From assembly GCF_003123685.1 (NCBI RefSeq), contig NZ_QCYJ01000005.1:434001-498000 (forward strand): 64,000 nucleotides of DNA. The letters run 5' to 3'. A program made the position numbers and the translations under genes. The notes below the pieces were generated by a model, which saw nothing but the letters and a program-made list of their open reading frames with translations, had not been told where the DNA came from and ran no database searches. Source of the stretch: Nocardia aurea (lineage in GTDB: Bacteria > Actinomycetota > Actinomycetes > Mycobacteriales > Mycobacteriaceae). Below are positions 54,870 through 63,726 of the stretch, one piece after another; position 1 is the first letter of the stretch; each line of letters opens with the position of its first letter.

Positions 54870-56375
54870 TCAGCGTCCGTCGCGCAGCGAGATCAGTCCG
54901 CCGAGGGTGCCGACATACGCGGTGCCGTCGGGGCCGAGCGCGATACCCGCGTAGTTGTTGTTGAAGCCGAAACCCACCCCCGACAACCGTTTCCACACGA
55001 CTTCGCCGGTGCGGTAGTCCAGGGCGGTCCAGTACCAGGGATCGGTGGGCTGGGTGCCTTTGGTGTAGGTGTAGATCAGGCCGGTGGCGAGGGAGAGTTT
55101 CGGGACCACGCTCGGGGCGGCCTCGGTGTCGTTGGTCCAGGCCAGGGTGCAGCCGTTGCCGTCCGGGTCGATGTCGACGCGGGCGAAGCCCGGGGTCGTC
55201 GTGGCGCCGAGCATGGTCGAGCGCGGATTGGCGTAGCCGTAATTGTTCTCGACGATGAGGGTGCGGCCCGCGCCGATGAGGGAGTTCTCGGTGGCGCTCG
55301 CGCCGGGGGCGAAAACCGGGACGGCGCAGACCTCGCGATCGGCGGCGGTGGGGGCGGTGCGGTAGACGACGACGTTCATCGGGTCGGCGTTGTCGGTGAT
55401 GGCGACGTAGCCGTCGGGCAGCACGGTCGGCGTGGTGCCGGTGCCGTCGTCGACCTGGCCGGGTTTGCGCTGGCCGCTGTTGGCGTAGGTGACGCGCCAG
55501 GTGATCAGGGGGGAGCCGTCGGGGGACGCGTCGAATCGCAGCAGTTCGCGATTGGTCGCGATGTAGACCTCGCCCGAATCGCCGACCGCGAAAGAGTTCT
55601 CGATCTGGCCGTCTTCGCCGGAACCGAGTCGGATCGCCCGCACCGCGCCGGTGTCCGGGTCGACGGTGCCGACGACGCCGTTGGTCTTCGCGACGAACCA
55701 GATGAGTCCGTTCGAATCGGGCAGCGCCGAGTTGAGGGTTTCCCCCGGTCGCAGCACGCCGGTCAGGTCGTAATCGCGGACCAGCGCGAAGCCGTCGGCG
55801 GCCGGAGTCTGCTGGAATACCTGGAGGTGGCCGGTTCCGGTGCCGATGACGGCACGGTCCTCGTTGTCCAGGTAGAAGTAGCCGCCGCCACCGAAGTTGT
55901 TGAAAGCGCCCGGTTTCAACAGATCGAGCGGGCTGCGTCCGGGCAGTGGATGTTTGCCGAGCACCGCGAGGGTGTTCGGATCGATGAGGTAGAGGCCCGG
56001 GGCGATGCCGAGACAGGTGGTGACGATCCGACCGGCCCGATCGAAGGCGACCGAGCCGCATTCGCTGGCCAGCAGCATCGAATTCACCCGGGTGTCGTGG
56101 CCGAGCGGGCCGGGGCGGGTGTAGCTGTCGCTCATCCAGCCGTCGTTGTGGATACCGGAATCACCGTTGGGCGCGAGATAGGGGTGTCGTGGGACGGGTG
56201 GAATCCCGGAGATCGGCGCGGCGACGGCGGGCGCACCGAGGAATTCGGGGATATCGGGGCCGGCTGGCACCGACGGTATGGGGGCGGCGCCCAGCGATCC
56301 CGCACCGCCGATCAAGGCGGCGGTGCAGGTGAGGGCGGTGATCCACATCAACCGTGCGGCTCTGGAGCCGAGCAT
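54870..56375 (-). CDS. Secreted beta-propeller (PQQ-like repeat) protein
   Basis: A ~501-residue exported protein with a signal peptide (MWITALTCTAALIGGAGSLG). The mature part has repeated beta-propeller strands such as GIAPGLYLIDPNTLAVLGKH, GLIWFVAKTNGVVGTVDPDT and PDGTAYVGTLGGLISLRDG. No catalytic residue is evident, so it may be a binding or sensor protein. The ATG at 56373-56375 is used; a GTG 11 codons upstream is inside an inverted repeat. It is separated from the AIM24 gene by that repeat. Confidence 0.78.
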   Translation of the reverse strand: MLGSRAARLMWITALTCTAALIGGAGSLGAAPIPSVPAGPDIPEFLGAPAVAAPISGIPPVPRHPYLAPNGDSGIHNDGWMSDSYTRPGPLGHDTRVNSMLLASECGSVAFDRAGRIVTTCLGIAPGLYLIDPNTLAVLGKHPLPGRSPLDLLKPGAFNNFGGGGYFYLDNEDRAVIGTGTGHLQVFQQTPAADGFALVRDYDLTGVLRPGETLNSALPDSNGLIWFVAKTNGVVGTVDPDTGAVRAIRLGSGEDGQIENSFAVGDSGEVYIATNRELLRFDASPDGSPLITWRVTYANSGQRKPGQVDDGTGTTPTVLPDGYVAITDNADPMNVVVYRTAPTAADREVCAVPVFAPGASATENSLIGAGRTLIVENNYGYANPRSTMLGATTTPGFARVDIDPDGNGCTLAWTNDTEAAPSVVPKLSLATGLIYTYTKGTQPTDPWYWTALDYRTGEVVWKRLSGVGFGFNNNYAGIALGPDGTAYVGTLGGLISLRDGR

Positions 56376-56378
56376 GCG

Positions 56379-56415
56379 CGACACGGTGCACACGGTAGCC
56401 GAGTGCACCGTGTCG
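56379..56415 (-). terminator. Perfect 13-base inverted repeat after an AIM24 gene
   Basis: CGACACGGTGCAC / GTGCACCGTGTCG with an 11-base loop, 16 bases after the AIM24 stop and only 4 bases before the next minus-strand ATG. It can terminate the AIM24 transcript and may also be an operator for the downstream propeller gene. Confidence 0.7.
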
Positions 56416-56430
56416 CCGTGCTCGGTGCGG

Positions 56431-57192
56431 TCAGTACTGCTGTTGGCCCGCGAGCTGCTGGGCGATCACGGACTGGATCCGTTGGAGGCCGCCGACGGTC
56501 ATCCCGCTCTGCAACTGGCCCTCGATGGTGCGGACCAGCACGGAATCGCTCATCACCTTCTCGCTGGACTGGATGAGCACCGTGCCCGCGCCGGTGAAAT
56601 CGAATTGCCGTTCCTCACCGGAGTTCACGCCCATGCGCGCCGCGCCCGCCGCGAGGAAATCGGTGACCCAGCGCTGGTCGTAGTGGTGACTCGGGGACGG
56701 GCAGTCGGCCCAGCCGACCAGCGATTCCGGGTCGACCCGCAGCGGCGGTTCGGCGAACATCACCGGGCCGTTGGAGGAGGCGAGGAATTTGCCGGTGCCG
56801 ATCAGCGTGAGGAAGCCGGGCACGATCGACTGGTTGAGCGACAGACCCGGTTCGAACGCCAGCAGATTGGCCGCGCGAATCGTGAGGTTGCCCTCTTCGA
56901 GATCATAGGAATTGATGTTGTAGCCGCGGTCGCCGATGATCAGCTTCCCGTGACCCTCGGCCACGACGTAGTCACCGGTGAACAGCGGCGCGGAGAACTG
57001 CTGCGACACCATCTGTAGCAGTCCGCCGTGCAGGCCGTGGGTGAGCATCTGGAAATTGATCTGCCCGTAGTAGGCGATCATCGCGCCCTTGCGCATGAAC
57101 CACGGCCGGGTCAGGTCGATGCAGTAGGCGTAGTCGTTGCCAGGGACGTTGTCGCTCTCACCGAGATTCGCCGGGCTGAAAACCTGTGCCAT
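56431..57192 (-). CDS. AIM24-family protein, paralogue 1
   Basis: A 253-residue member of the AIM24 (TIGR00266-like) fold: MRKGAMIAYYGQINFQMLTH, VVAEGHGKLIIGDRGYNINS, and FEPGLSLNQSIVPGFLTLIG. The fold is a double-stranded beta-helix-type barrel, found near TerD genes and in mitochondria. It ends with FDFTGAGTVLIQSS and a helical Gln-rich tail. The ATG at 57190-57192 follows GAGGTGCG. Role unknown; last of a three-gene minus-strand set. Confidence 0.82.
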   Translation of the reverse strand: MAQVFSPANLGESDNVPGNDYAYCIDLTRPWFMRKGAMIAYYGQINFQMLTHGLHGGLLQMVSQQFSAPLFTGDYVVAEGHGKLIIGDRGYNINSYDLEEGNLTIRAANLLAFEPGLSLNQSIVPGFLTLIGTGKFLASSNGPVMFAEPPLRVDPESLVGWADCPSPSHHYDQRWVTDFLAAGAARMGVNSGEERQFDFTGAGTVLIQSSEKVMSDSVLVRTIEGQLQSGMTVGGLQRIQSVIAQQLAGQQQY

Positions 57193-57239
57193 CACCGCAC
57201 CTCGCCGATTCGCCGGATCCTGATTCGCTCAGACATATC

Positions 57240-57938
57240 TCACAACTTCTCTTCGGAGGCCTGCACGTAGACGACGCCCTGTCCGACGCAATGCAGTTGC
57301 ATCGCCTCGCCGGAGCCCTTGCCGACCGCGTCGCGCCAGCTGAGTGCCGATTTCAGTTCGGTCTGCACATTGCCGTAGGCGGCGACGAACGCCTGCGGAT
57401 CGACCACGATCGGATGTGGCCCGCCCACCTGCAATTCCAGGAACCCGCCGTGCGCGAGCAGGACCGCGGACCCCTGGCCCGCGAGCTGGGTGGTGAACAT
57501 GCCCTGACCGGTCAGGGTGCCCGCCGCGGCGCCGCGCAGCGCGCCCATGATGCCGCCGCCACCTCCGCCACCGCCGCCGGAACTCATCACCGAGACGACC
57601 GAACTCTGCAATTGCGCGCTGTTGGCGAGCAGTCGCGACGCCTCGACCCGCAGGGTCGCGCCGGGCTGCATCTGCACCACGTGCACTTCGAGTCCGGCCA
57701 GGCCGTAATGCACTTCGCCGTTGCCTTGGGCGAGCATGGTGCGCTCGTGCTCACCGGCCATCATCCGGCCCGCCATCCCCATGATGCCGCCGCCGCCCAT
57801 CCCCTGCGCGCCGGGAATCTGGTGCGGTGAGAAGGAGATGTCGCCGGTGTAGAACAGCATCGCGCCGTTGCGCGCGACGACGCCGCCCGCCATGCCGACG
57901 TTGACCTTGACGACTTTTCCGTTGACTTTCTCGAACAT
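57240..57938 (-). CDS. AIM24-family protein, paralogue 2
   Basis: A 232-residue AIM24 protein: GGVVARNGAMLFYTGDISFS, then HYGLAGLEVHVVQMQPGATL, and the late LELQVGGPHPIVVDPQAFVA. A 9-Gly run ([16 protein letters not shown]) is inserted in the middle. It starts 10 bases after the stop of the third paralogue upstream on this strand. The three form an operon with paralogue 1. Confidence 0.84.
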   Translation of the reverse strand: MFEKVNGKVVKVNVGMAGGVVARNGAMLFYTGDISFSPHQIPGAQGMGGGGIMGMAGRMMAGEHERTMLAQGNGEVHYGLAGLEVHVVQMQPGATLRVEASRLLANSAQLQSSVVSVMSSGGGGGGGGGIMGALRGAAAGTLTGQGMFTTQLAGQGSAVLLAHGGFLELQVGGPHPIVVDPQAFVAAYGNVQTELKSALSWRDAVGKGSGEAMQLHCVGQGVVYVQASEEKL

Positions 57939-57948
57939 GGACCTGCCC

Positions 57949-58572
57949 CTACCGTTCCGCCGGCTGGATCAACACGACGCCCTGGCCATCCCAGCGCAGC
58001 GAGAACGCCTCGCCCGCGTCCTGGCCGACCACTGTCCGCCACGACACATCGGTGACGAAGGACTGCTGCAGGTTGCCCTGCGCCGCCACGAACGCGTCCG
58101 GGTCGACGATCAGCGGGTACTGCGGTGACACTTCGAGGTGGATCAGCGGGCCGCCCGCCGACAGCAGCGCGACCTGGCCCTGACCCGACACCGTCGTGGT
58201 GAACAGGCCCGCTCCGGTCGACGCGCCGCGCACACCGGCGAAACGCACGTCGGTGCGCAGGTTTCCGGCGAACGCGAGCAACTGCTGCGATTCGACCTGC
58301 AGGGTGTCGCCGTTGATGTTGATCACGGTGACGTCCTGGCCGTTGACGGCGAAGAAGACCCGGCCGTTCCCGCCGCATTCCATCAGCGACAGCTTCTCGC
58401 CGGTCGCGCGCCGCTTCATGCCCGCGAGTACACCGTCGCCGCCGCCGAATCCGGCGCTCTTGAACTGGACGTTTCCTTCATAGGCGATCATCGAGCCGGA
58501 GATCGCGCGGATACTTGTTCCGGCGAGGTGCGCCTCGATCACCTTTTTCGACTGTTCGAACAGTTGCGCCAT
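57949..58572 (-). CDS. AIM24-family protein, paralogue 3
   Basis: A 207-residue AIM24 protein: AISGSMIAYEGNVQFKSAGF, FFAVNGQDVTVININGDTLQ, and PLIHLEVSPQYPLIVDPDAF. The ATG at 58570-58572 gives the family-sized product; the frame is open to 59163 but that overlaps the divergent double-TerD gene. It is the first gene of the AIM24 operon and faces the double-TerD gene across a ~250-base divergent promoter region. Confidence 0.84.
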   Translation of the reverse strand: MAQLFEQSKKVIEAHLAGTSIRAISGSMIAYEGNVQFKSAGFGGGDGVLAGMKRRATGEKLSLMECGGNGRVFFAVNGQDVTVININGDTLQVESQQLLAFAGNLRTDVRFAGVRGASTGAGLFTTTVSGQGQVALLSAGGPLIHLEVSPQYPLIVDPDAFVAAQGNLQQSFVTDVSWRTVVGQDAGEAFSLRWDGQGVVLIQPAER

Positions 58573-58822
58573 GGGGGAGTCTGCCTGCTGTCTTGTCCGG
58601 GAATGTGGGAGTTCTCGCCACTTCCAACTGTTTTCCGCGGGAGTTCCCGCACCCCGTAGATCGCGCGGGACCGCGCAAATGTGTCCCATCGATCTCTCGT
58701 GTGCCGACACACTAACCGATGTCGGCCCGGGAGTCGGGTCGTGTACGGCGCTTACCCGGGTCGCACCGAGTCCGTTTCTCGTAGAGTGGCTACCGAACGC
58801 ACCGACAAGCGAAGGGTCGACC

Positions 58823-60154
58823 TTGTCCGCAACACTCGCCAAGGGCCAGAACGGGCCGCTGGCCTCCAATGATGTGGTGATCTCCATCCAGCTGACGGCT
58901 CCGGCGGATCTGTCCGCGCTCCTGGTGACCGAGCGGGGCAAGGTCAGAACCGACGCGGATTTCGTGTTCTTCAACCAGCCGAGTGGACCGGGCGTGAACC
59001 TGCAACCCGCACCCGCCGGGCAGCCCGCGTCGCTGGCGGTGTCGCTCGACACCGTGCCGCAGGATATCGACCAGATCCGCGCCGTGATCACCCTCGACGA
59101 CCCGTCGAGCAATTTCGGACAGTTCGCCCCGCCCACCGCCATCGTCTCCGACGCGGCGGGCAACCGGCTCTACGAGTACCAGATCGGCGGGCTCGCGACC
59201 GAGTCGATCGTCATCGCGCTCGAGCTGTACCGCCGCCAGGGCACCTGGAAGGTGCGCGCGGTCGGGCAGGGTTACGCGGGGGGATTCGCGGCGCTGGTCA
59301 CCGATCACGGTGTGAGCGTCGAGGACTCGTCCCAGCCCGCGCAACAGCCCGCCGCCCAGCAGCCGGTCGCGCCGCCGCCGGTCCCGCCGCAGCCCATGGC
59401 ACCGCCGACCCAGCAGGCCCCGCAGTACGCGGCGACCGGCGCGTATCCGCCTCCCACCCAGGGATACCCGCCGCCACCGACCCAGGGTTACCCGCCGCCG
59501 CCCACTCAGGGGTACCCGCCCCCGCAGCAGGCGGCGCCGCAGCCGACCGGCGAGGTGAGCCTGAGCAAGGACCGGCCGGTCAGTCTGCAGAAGGGGCAGA
59601 AGGTCACCCTCCGCAAGGAGGGCGGCACCGCGCTCACCTTCGTCAAGATGGGTCTCGGCTGGGATCCGGTGCAGACCCGCGGCATGTTCGGCAATCGCAC
59701 CGTCGACATCGATCTCGACGCCTCGGTCATCATGTTCGCCGATATGAACCCCGCCGATTACGCCTACTACGGTCAACTCTCGTCCAAGGACGGGTCGGTC
59801 CGGCACCAGGGCGACAATCTCACCGGTGAGGGCGAGGGCGACGACGAGGTGATCCTGGTCGACCTCACCAGGATCCCGGCTCACATCACCACCCTGATCT
59901 TCATCGTCACCTCCTACAAGGGACATACCTTCGAACAGGTGCAGAACGCGTTCTGCCGCTTGGTCGACGGCGCCAACAACGCCGAGCTGGCGCGATACAC
60001 CCTCGCGGGCGGTATGCGGTTCACCGCGATGGCGATGGCGAAGGTCTACCGGTCCGGGGGCGATTGGAAGATGCAGGCGCTGGGTGAGGGGTTCCAGGCC
60101 AAACATCCCGGCGAGGCGATTCCGCAATTGGGCCGGTTCCTTTCGGCCAACTGA
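58823..60154 (+). CDS. Double TerD-domain protein with Pro/Gln-rich linker
   Basis: A 443-residue protein starting TTG with GAAGGG just upstream. TerD domain 1 spans ~1-165 (SATLAKGQNGPLASNDVVIS ... ELYRRQGTWKVRAVGQGYAG). A linker of Pro, Gln and YPPPPTQG-type repeats spans ~170-245. TerD domain 2 runs to the end (EVSLSKDRPVSLQKGQKVTL; GLGWDPVQTRGMFGN), with the calcium loop GEGEGDDEVILVDL. Domain 1 lacks a GDDE-type loop, so only domain 2 should bind calcium that way. It is followed by the TerD-FtsK-like gene. Confidence 0.88.
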   Translation: MSATLAKGQNGPLASNDVVISIQLTAPADLSALLVTERGKVRTDADFVFFNQPSGPGVNLQPAPAGQPASLAVSLDTVPQDIDQIRAVITLDDPSSNFGQFAPPTAIVSDAAGNRLYEYQIGGLATESIVIALELYRRQGTWKVRAVGQGYAGGFAALVTDHGVSVEDSSQPAQQPAAQQPVAPPPVPPQPMAPPTQQAPQYAATGAYPPPTQGYPPPPTQGYPPPPTQGYPPPQQAAPQPTGEVSLSKDRPVSLQKGQKVTLRKEGGTALTFVKMGLGWDPVQTRGMFGNRTVDIDLDASVIMFADMNPADYAYYGQLSSKDGSVRHQGDNLTGEGEGDDEVILVDLTRIPAHITTLIFIVTSYKGHTFEQVQNAFCRLVDGANNAELARYTLAGGMRFTAMAMAKVYRSGGDWKMQALGEGFQAKHPGEAIPQLGRFLSAN

Positions 60155-60181
60155 GGCGTGCACGGCAGGGTAGAACACGTG

Positions 60182-61738
60182 ATGCAGCTCAAAGCGGGCC
60201 AGAATTTCGCGCTGTCCGGCGACACCGTTCGATTCAGCGCGGAAGCCGAGGTGGCCCTCGATATCTCGGCGCTGGTGGTGGCGGAGAACCTGCGGGTCAT
60301 CGAGCCCGAGGATTTCGTCTTCTACAACCAGCCGGGCACTTCGGGCGTGAGTCTGTCCGAGGGCGGGGTGACGATAAGCCTCGCCCAGGTGCGTCCCGAG
60401 GCCAAGGCGGTGCTGCTCGTCGTCAGTGCCGACCCGGTCGCGCCCGCCGCGTCCGGGCTCGGTTCCGTGGTCGCCACACTGGCCGAGAACAGCACGGTGA
60501 CGGCGGAATTCGCCATCACGCCCACGGCGGGGGAGACCGCGCTGATCTGCCTGGAGGTGTATCGGCGCGGCGCGGACTGGAAGGCGCGCGCGGTCGGACA
60601 GGGCTACGCGGGCGGGCTGGAGGTCCTGCTCCCCGCGCACGGCGTCGACGTGGACACCCCCGCCGACGCCACGCCGACGCCCGCCCGCGACACGCTCTCC
60701 GCTCCGCAGGCGGGCGCGCATCCCACCGGGCCCGCCCCGGTCGAAGTGGCGCACGGTCTGGAACGGCTGTGGATGATCTTCGAGGACGCCGCCCGCTCGG
60801 CCGCCGCCCTGATCTCGGCCCGCGATTACGCCGCCACCAGGCTCGATACCGAATTGTCCGCCGCGGTGGCCGATCCCGCGACGCGCAACGGACCGGATGC
60901 GGTCACCGCCCGTCGGGAGGCGCAGCGCCGCGCCGACGAACTGATCGCGACGGCCGAGAGCAACCATCGGCGCGACGCCGAACACCTCATACGCGAACTG
61001 GCCGAGGCCGACCGCAAACTGCCGCCCGCACTCGCCTCGTGGACCTCGCCCGCCTGGGACGGGCCGCCCGCCCCGAGTGACGGAATCCGCCTCGGCGAGC
61101 TGTACGCGATCGAACGCGGACCGTTGCGGGTGCCCTACTGCGTTCCGGTGCCGCTCACCCGGCCGCTGTGGATCGATACCGAGAGTTCGGCGGCGGTGGT
61201 TCCCGTCGTCGGCGCACTGCTGGCCCGGCTGCTCGTCGCCGATCCCGGCAGGCGAACCAGTATGGATGTCATCGATCTGACCGGCGCTTTCGCGGGACTG
61301 CTCACCCCGCTGTCCTCGGTGCTCAACGGACCGGTTGTCACCGACCACGCCGACATCTCACCGCGCCTACAGGCCCTCGCCGATGCCGCCGAACTCGCCG
61401 AGATGGCGTATACCAGCGGCAATTTCGTGCCGCCACAGGTGCATCGGGTACTGCTCGCCGCCGACTTCCCGCACGGTTACCAGGCCTCCGACGCGGTCCG
61501 TATCGCTTCCCTGATCACCAGGGGCGATCTGATCGGGCTGTCCATCGTGATCGTCGGCAGCGACGAATCCGAGTCGGGCGAGAGCGCGGTCTCCCTTCTG
61601 TCACAATCCTGTCGGCACCTGCCGACGATCGACGACACGCCCCTGTTCGATCCGTGGACGTCGAGCGCCTGGCAGCTCGAACTCGACCTGCTGCCACGCG
61701 ATCCCGCGCACCGGGCCCGCCTGCTGCGCGCCGACTGA
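60182..61738 (+). CDS. TerD domain fused to an FtsK-like segment
   Basis: A 518-residue protein. Residues ~1-155 are TerD-like (ALSGDTVRFSAEAEVALDIS, EVYRRGADWKARAVGQGYAG) without the calcium GDDE loop. Residues ~210-300 are a charged helical segment (AQRRADELIATAESNHRRDA). From ~320 the sequence resembles the first, degenerate ATPase-like part of FtsK/SpoIIIE-type proteins: ERGPLRVPYCVPVPLTRPLW, MDVIDLTGAFAGLL, HRVLLAADFPHGYQASDAVR. No Walker A is present. The ATG at 60182 is favoured (AGGGT upstream); a GTG 8 codons earlier is possible. Confidence 0.75.
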   Translation: MQLKAGQNFALSGDTVRFSAEAEVALDISALVVAENLRVIEPEDFVFYNQPGTSGVSLSEGGVTISLAQVRPEAKAVLLVVSADPVAPAASGLGSVVATLAENSTVTAEFAITPTAGETALICLEVYRRGADWKARAVGQGYAGGLEVLLPAHGVDVDTPADATPTPARDTLSAPQAGAHPTGPAPVEVAHGLERLWMIFEDAARSAAALISARDYAATRLDTELSAAVADPATRNGPDAVTARREAQRRADELIATAESNHRRDAEHLIRELAEADRKLPPALASWTSPAWDGPPAPSDGIRLGELYAIERGPLRVPYCVPVPLTRPLWIDTESSAAVVPVVGALLARLLVADPGRRTSMDVIDLTGAFAGLLTPLSSVLNGPVVTDHADISPRLQALADAAELAEMAYTSGNFVPPQVHRVLLAADFPHGYQASDAVRIASLITRGDLIGLSIVIVGSDESESGESAVSLLSQSCRHLPTIDDTPLFDPWTSSAWQLELDLLPRDPAHRARLLRAD

Positions 61739-61749
61739 CCGGAGCGAGT

Positions 61750-63507
61750 TCAGCGGCGGACGCGCGAATCCCGGTATCGGTCACCGATCCCGCTCGGCCG
61801 CAGCGGTGCCGGAAGCCACGGGCGCGGCGGATCGGGCAGCCGATCCAGGATTCCGCCGACCGGGTCGTCGACACCGTCGCGGCGGACCAGATCTTCGTCG
61901 GGCCGGTAGATCTGGCGGACGATGACCGCGCACAGGGCGATGACGGCCAGGTCGCGCAGGATCACCGTGCCGGTGAACCACTGCTCCGGCACACCTTTCC
62001 GGTCGAGGCCCAGGTAGTAGAACATGCGCGGAACCCAGACCAGCGCGTCGATCGTCATCCAGGCCAGCAGGACGCGCCGGTGCGGTAGGGCGAGCACGGC
62101 CACCGGGACCAGCCACAGCGAATACTGCGGGCTCCAGACCTTGTTCGTCAGCAGGAACGCGGCGATCACCAGGAAGCACAGTTGGGCCAGGCGGGGACGC
62201 CGCGGCGCGGTGAGCGCGATATAGCCGATGATCAGGCAGGCCACCACGAACAGCAGCAGTGAGACCAGATTGAGGATCGTCGGCGCGACACCGTGGGGCA
62301 GATACCCGTCGAAACCCTGCCATCCCGTGAACGAGGTGATGACGTTGTAGATCGAATCCGGATCGGCGTGCCTGGTGGTGTTGAGCCGGAAGAATTCGCG
62401 CCAGCCGTCCGGGAAGAGCACGGCGATGGGCAGATTCACCGCGATCCAGGTGCCCGCCGCGGCCGCGATCGTCGTCGCCGCCGCGCCGAGCGGACGCAGG
62501 GCGAGCAGGTCGATTCGCGTCGGGATCCCGCGTATCCAGTCCATCAGGGCCGTGGGGCTGTCGATATCGCGGATCCGCGGCAGACCCGAACCGTAGCCGG
62601 GCACCCGGTACATCGGGTCCGTGCGCAGGGACAGCACGAGGATCGGGCCGAGCAGCAGCAGCGGATAGAGTTTCGCCGCGCCGCCGAGTCCGAGCAGCAC
62701 CCCGGCCAGCACCGGCCGTCTGCGCGCCCAGGCCAGCAGGCCGGTCGCGGCCAGCGCCGTCGCGATCGCGTCGAAATTGGTGAAGGCGTGCACGAGGACC
62801 AGCGGTGAACAGGCGATGAGCGCGGCGTCCCAGATCCGGCGTCCGGCGAGAATGGCCGAGGCCCACACCGTGACCAGCCACGCCAGTGCCAGCCCGACGG
62901 CGATCACGTTGAAGTAGATGACCACTTGGAGCGCGCCAGGCAGCGGCGCGCTGTCCCACGCCTTGGCGATCTGCATGCCGACGTACTGGTAGAGACCCGA
63001 GAGCACCGGATACTCCATATATCTGGTCTCGGTGCCGCCGTCTGGAGTGTCCTCGGTCCACTGTTTCTTGTACGGGAAGGCGCCCTCGTCCAGTCGCTCC
63101 GCGCCGTAGAGCGGGACGGTGTCGGAGTAGCACATGGCGACGTACTGCCTGCCGTTGTGCCAGTCCAGGGTGGGTTTACCGTCGGGCCCGTCGGTCTGCT
63201 GGATGCAGCCGGCCTTACTCGCCCAGCCGAGCGCGAGGAAGATCAGCGTGAACACGAACAGCACCCGCAACGGCGTCCAGATCCTGACCCGGCCGATGAG
63301 CGCGTGGTCGCCGACCGGACCGCCGACCACCGTCGACAGTTGCGAGACGAGCGAATCGTTGCGGCTCGGTTTGTCCCTCTCGTCCGCCGAGCGCAGGTCC
63401 GGCGCGAGCGGACCGGGTGAGAGATATCGCGCGCCACCCATCGGTTCCCCGCTGGGGTGCGGCGCGATGGCCTCCGCCCGCTCGTCCACCAGTCGCTGAT
63501 CGGTCAC
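61750..63507 (-). CDS. Rv0051-like GT87-family membrane glycosyltransferase
   Basis: A 585-residue membrane protein. A polar N-terminus (~85 residues) precedes LIGRVRIWTPLRVLFVFTLI, then CYSDTVPLYGAERLDEGAFP, YMEYPVLSGLYQYV, ARRRPVLAGVLLGLGGAAKL, and SPQYSLWLVPVAVLALPHRR. It follows the M. tuberculosis Rv0051 sequence over most of its length, including the C-terminal DLVRRDGVDDPVGGI. GT87 enzymes use lipid-linked mannose in envelope glycan synthesis. GTG start at 63505-63507. Shares family with the gene at 42994. Confidence 0.9.
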   Translation of the reverse strand: MTDQRLVDERAEAIAPHPSGEPMGGARYLSPGPLAPDLRSADERDKPSRNDSLVSQLSTVVGGPVGDHALIGRVRIWTPLRVLFVFTLIFLALGWASKAGCIQQTDGPDGKPTLDWHNGRQYVAMCYSDTVPLYGAERLDEGAFPYKKQWTEDTPDGGTETRYMEYPVLSGLYQYVGMQIAKAWDSAPLPGALQVVIYFNVIAVGLALAWLVTVWASAILAGRRIWDAALIACSPLVLVHAFTNFDAIATALAATGLLAWARRRPVLAGVLLGLGGAAKLYPLLLLGPILVLSLRTDPMYRVPGYGSGLPRIRDIDSPTALMDWIRGIPTRIDLLALRPLGAAATTIAAAAGTWIAVNLPIAVLFPDGWREFFRLNTTRHADPDSIYNVITSFTGWQGFDGYLPHGVAPTILNLVSLLLFVVACLIIGYIALTAPRRPRLAQLCFLVIAAFLLTNKVWSPQYSLWLVPVAVLALPHRRVLLAWMTIDALVWVPRMFYYLGLDRKGVPEQWFTGTVILRDLAVIALCAVIVRQIYRPDEDLVRRDGVDDPVGGILDRLPDPPRPWLPAPLRPSGIGDRYRDSRVRR

Positions 63508-63726
63508 GGTACTCGAGGCTACCGTTCCCGTGAGCCCGCACGCGGACCACGTCGAACGGCCACGATCCGGCAATCCGCTTGCCCGGCCGCGGATCGGCAC
63601 GGATTACGGGCGGTGCGTGAACCTGGATGCACCCGACCGAAATTCGGTGGGCGACGGGTCGCAACGCTGATAGTTTGAGGTAGACCGCTGGGGAAGCTGG
63701 TCGTTTCGACGAAAACGGGGGTAATC

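Noticed and set aside
58790..61348. 852-codon minus-strand open frame opposite the TerD genes
   Set aside because: Shadow of the two TerD-type genes; low-complexity composition and no recognisable domain.
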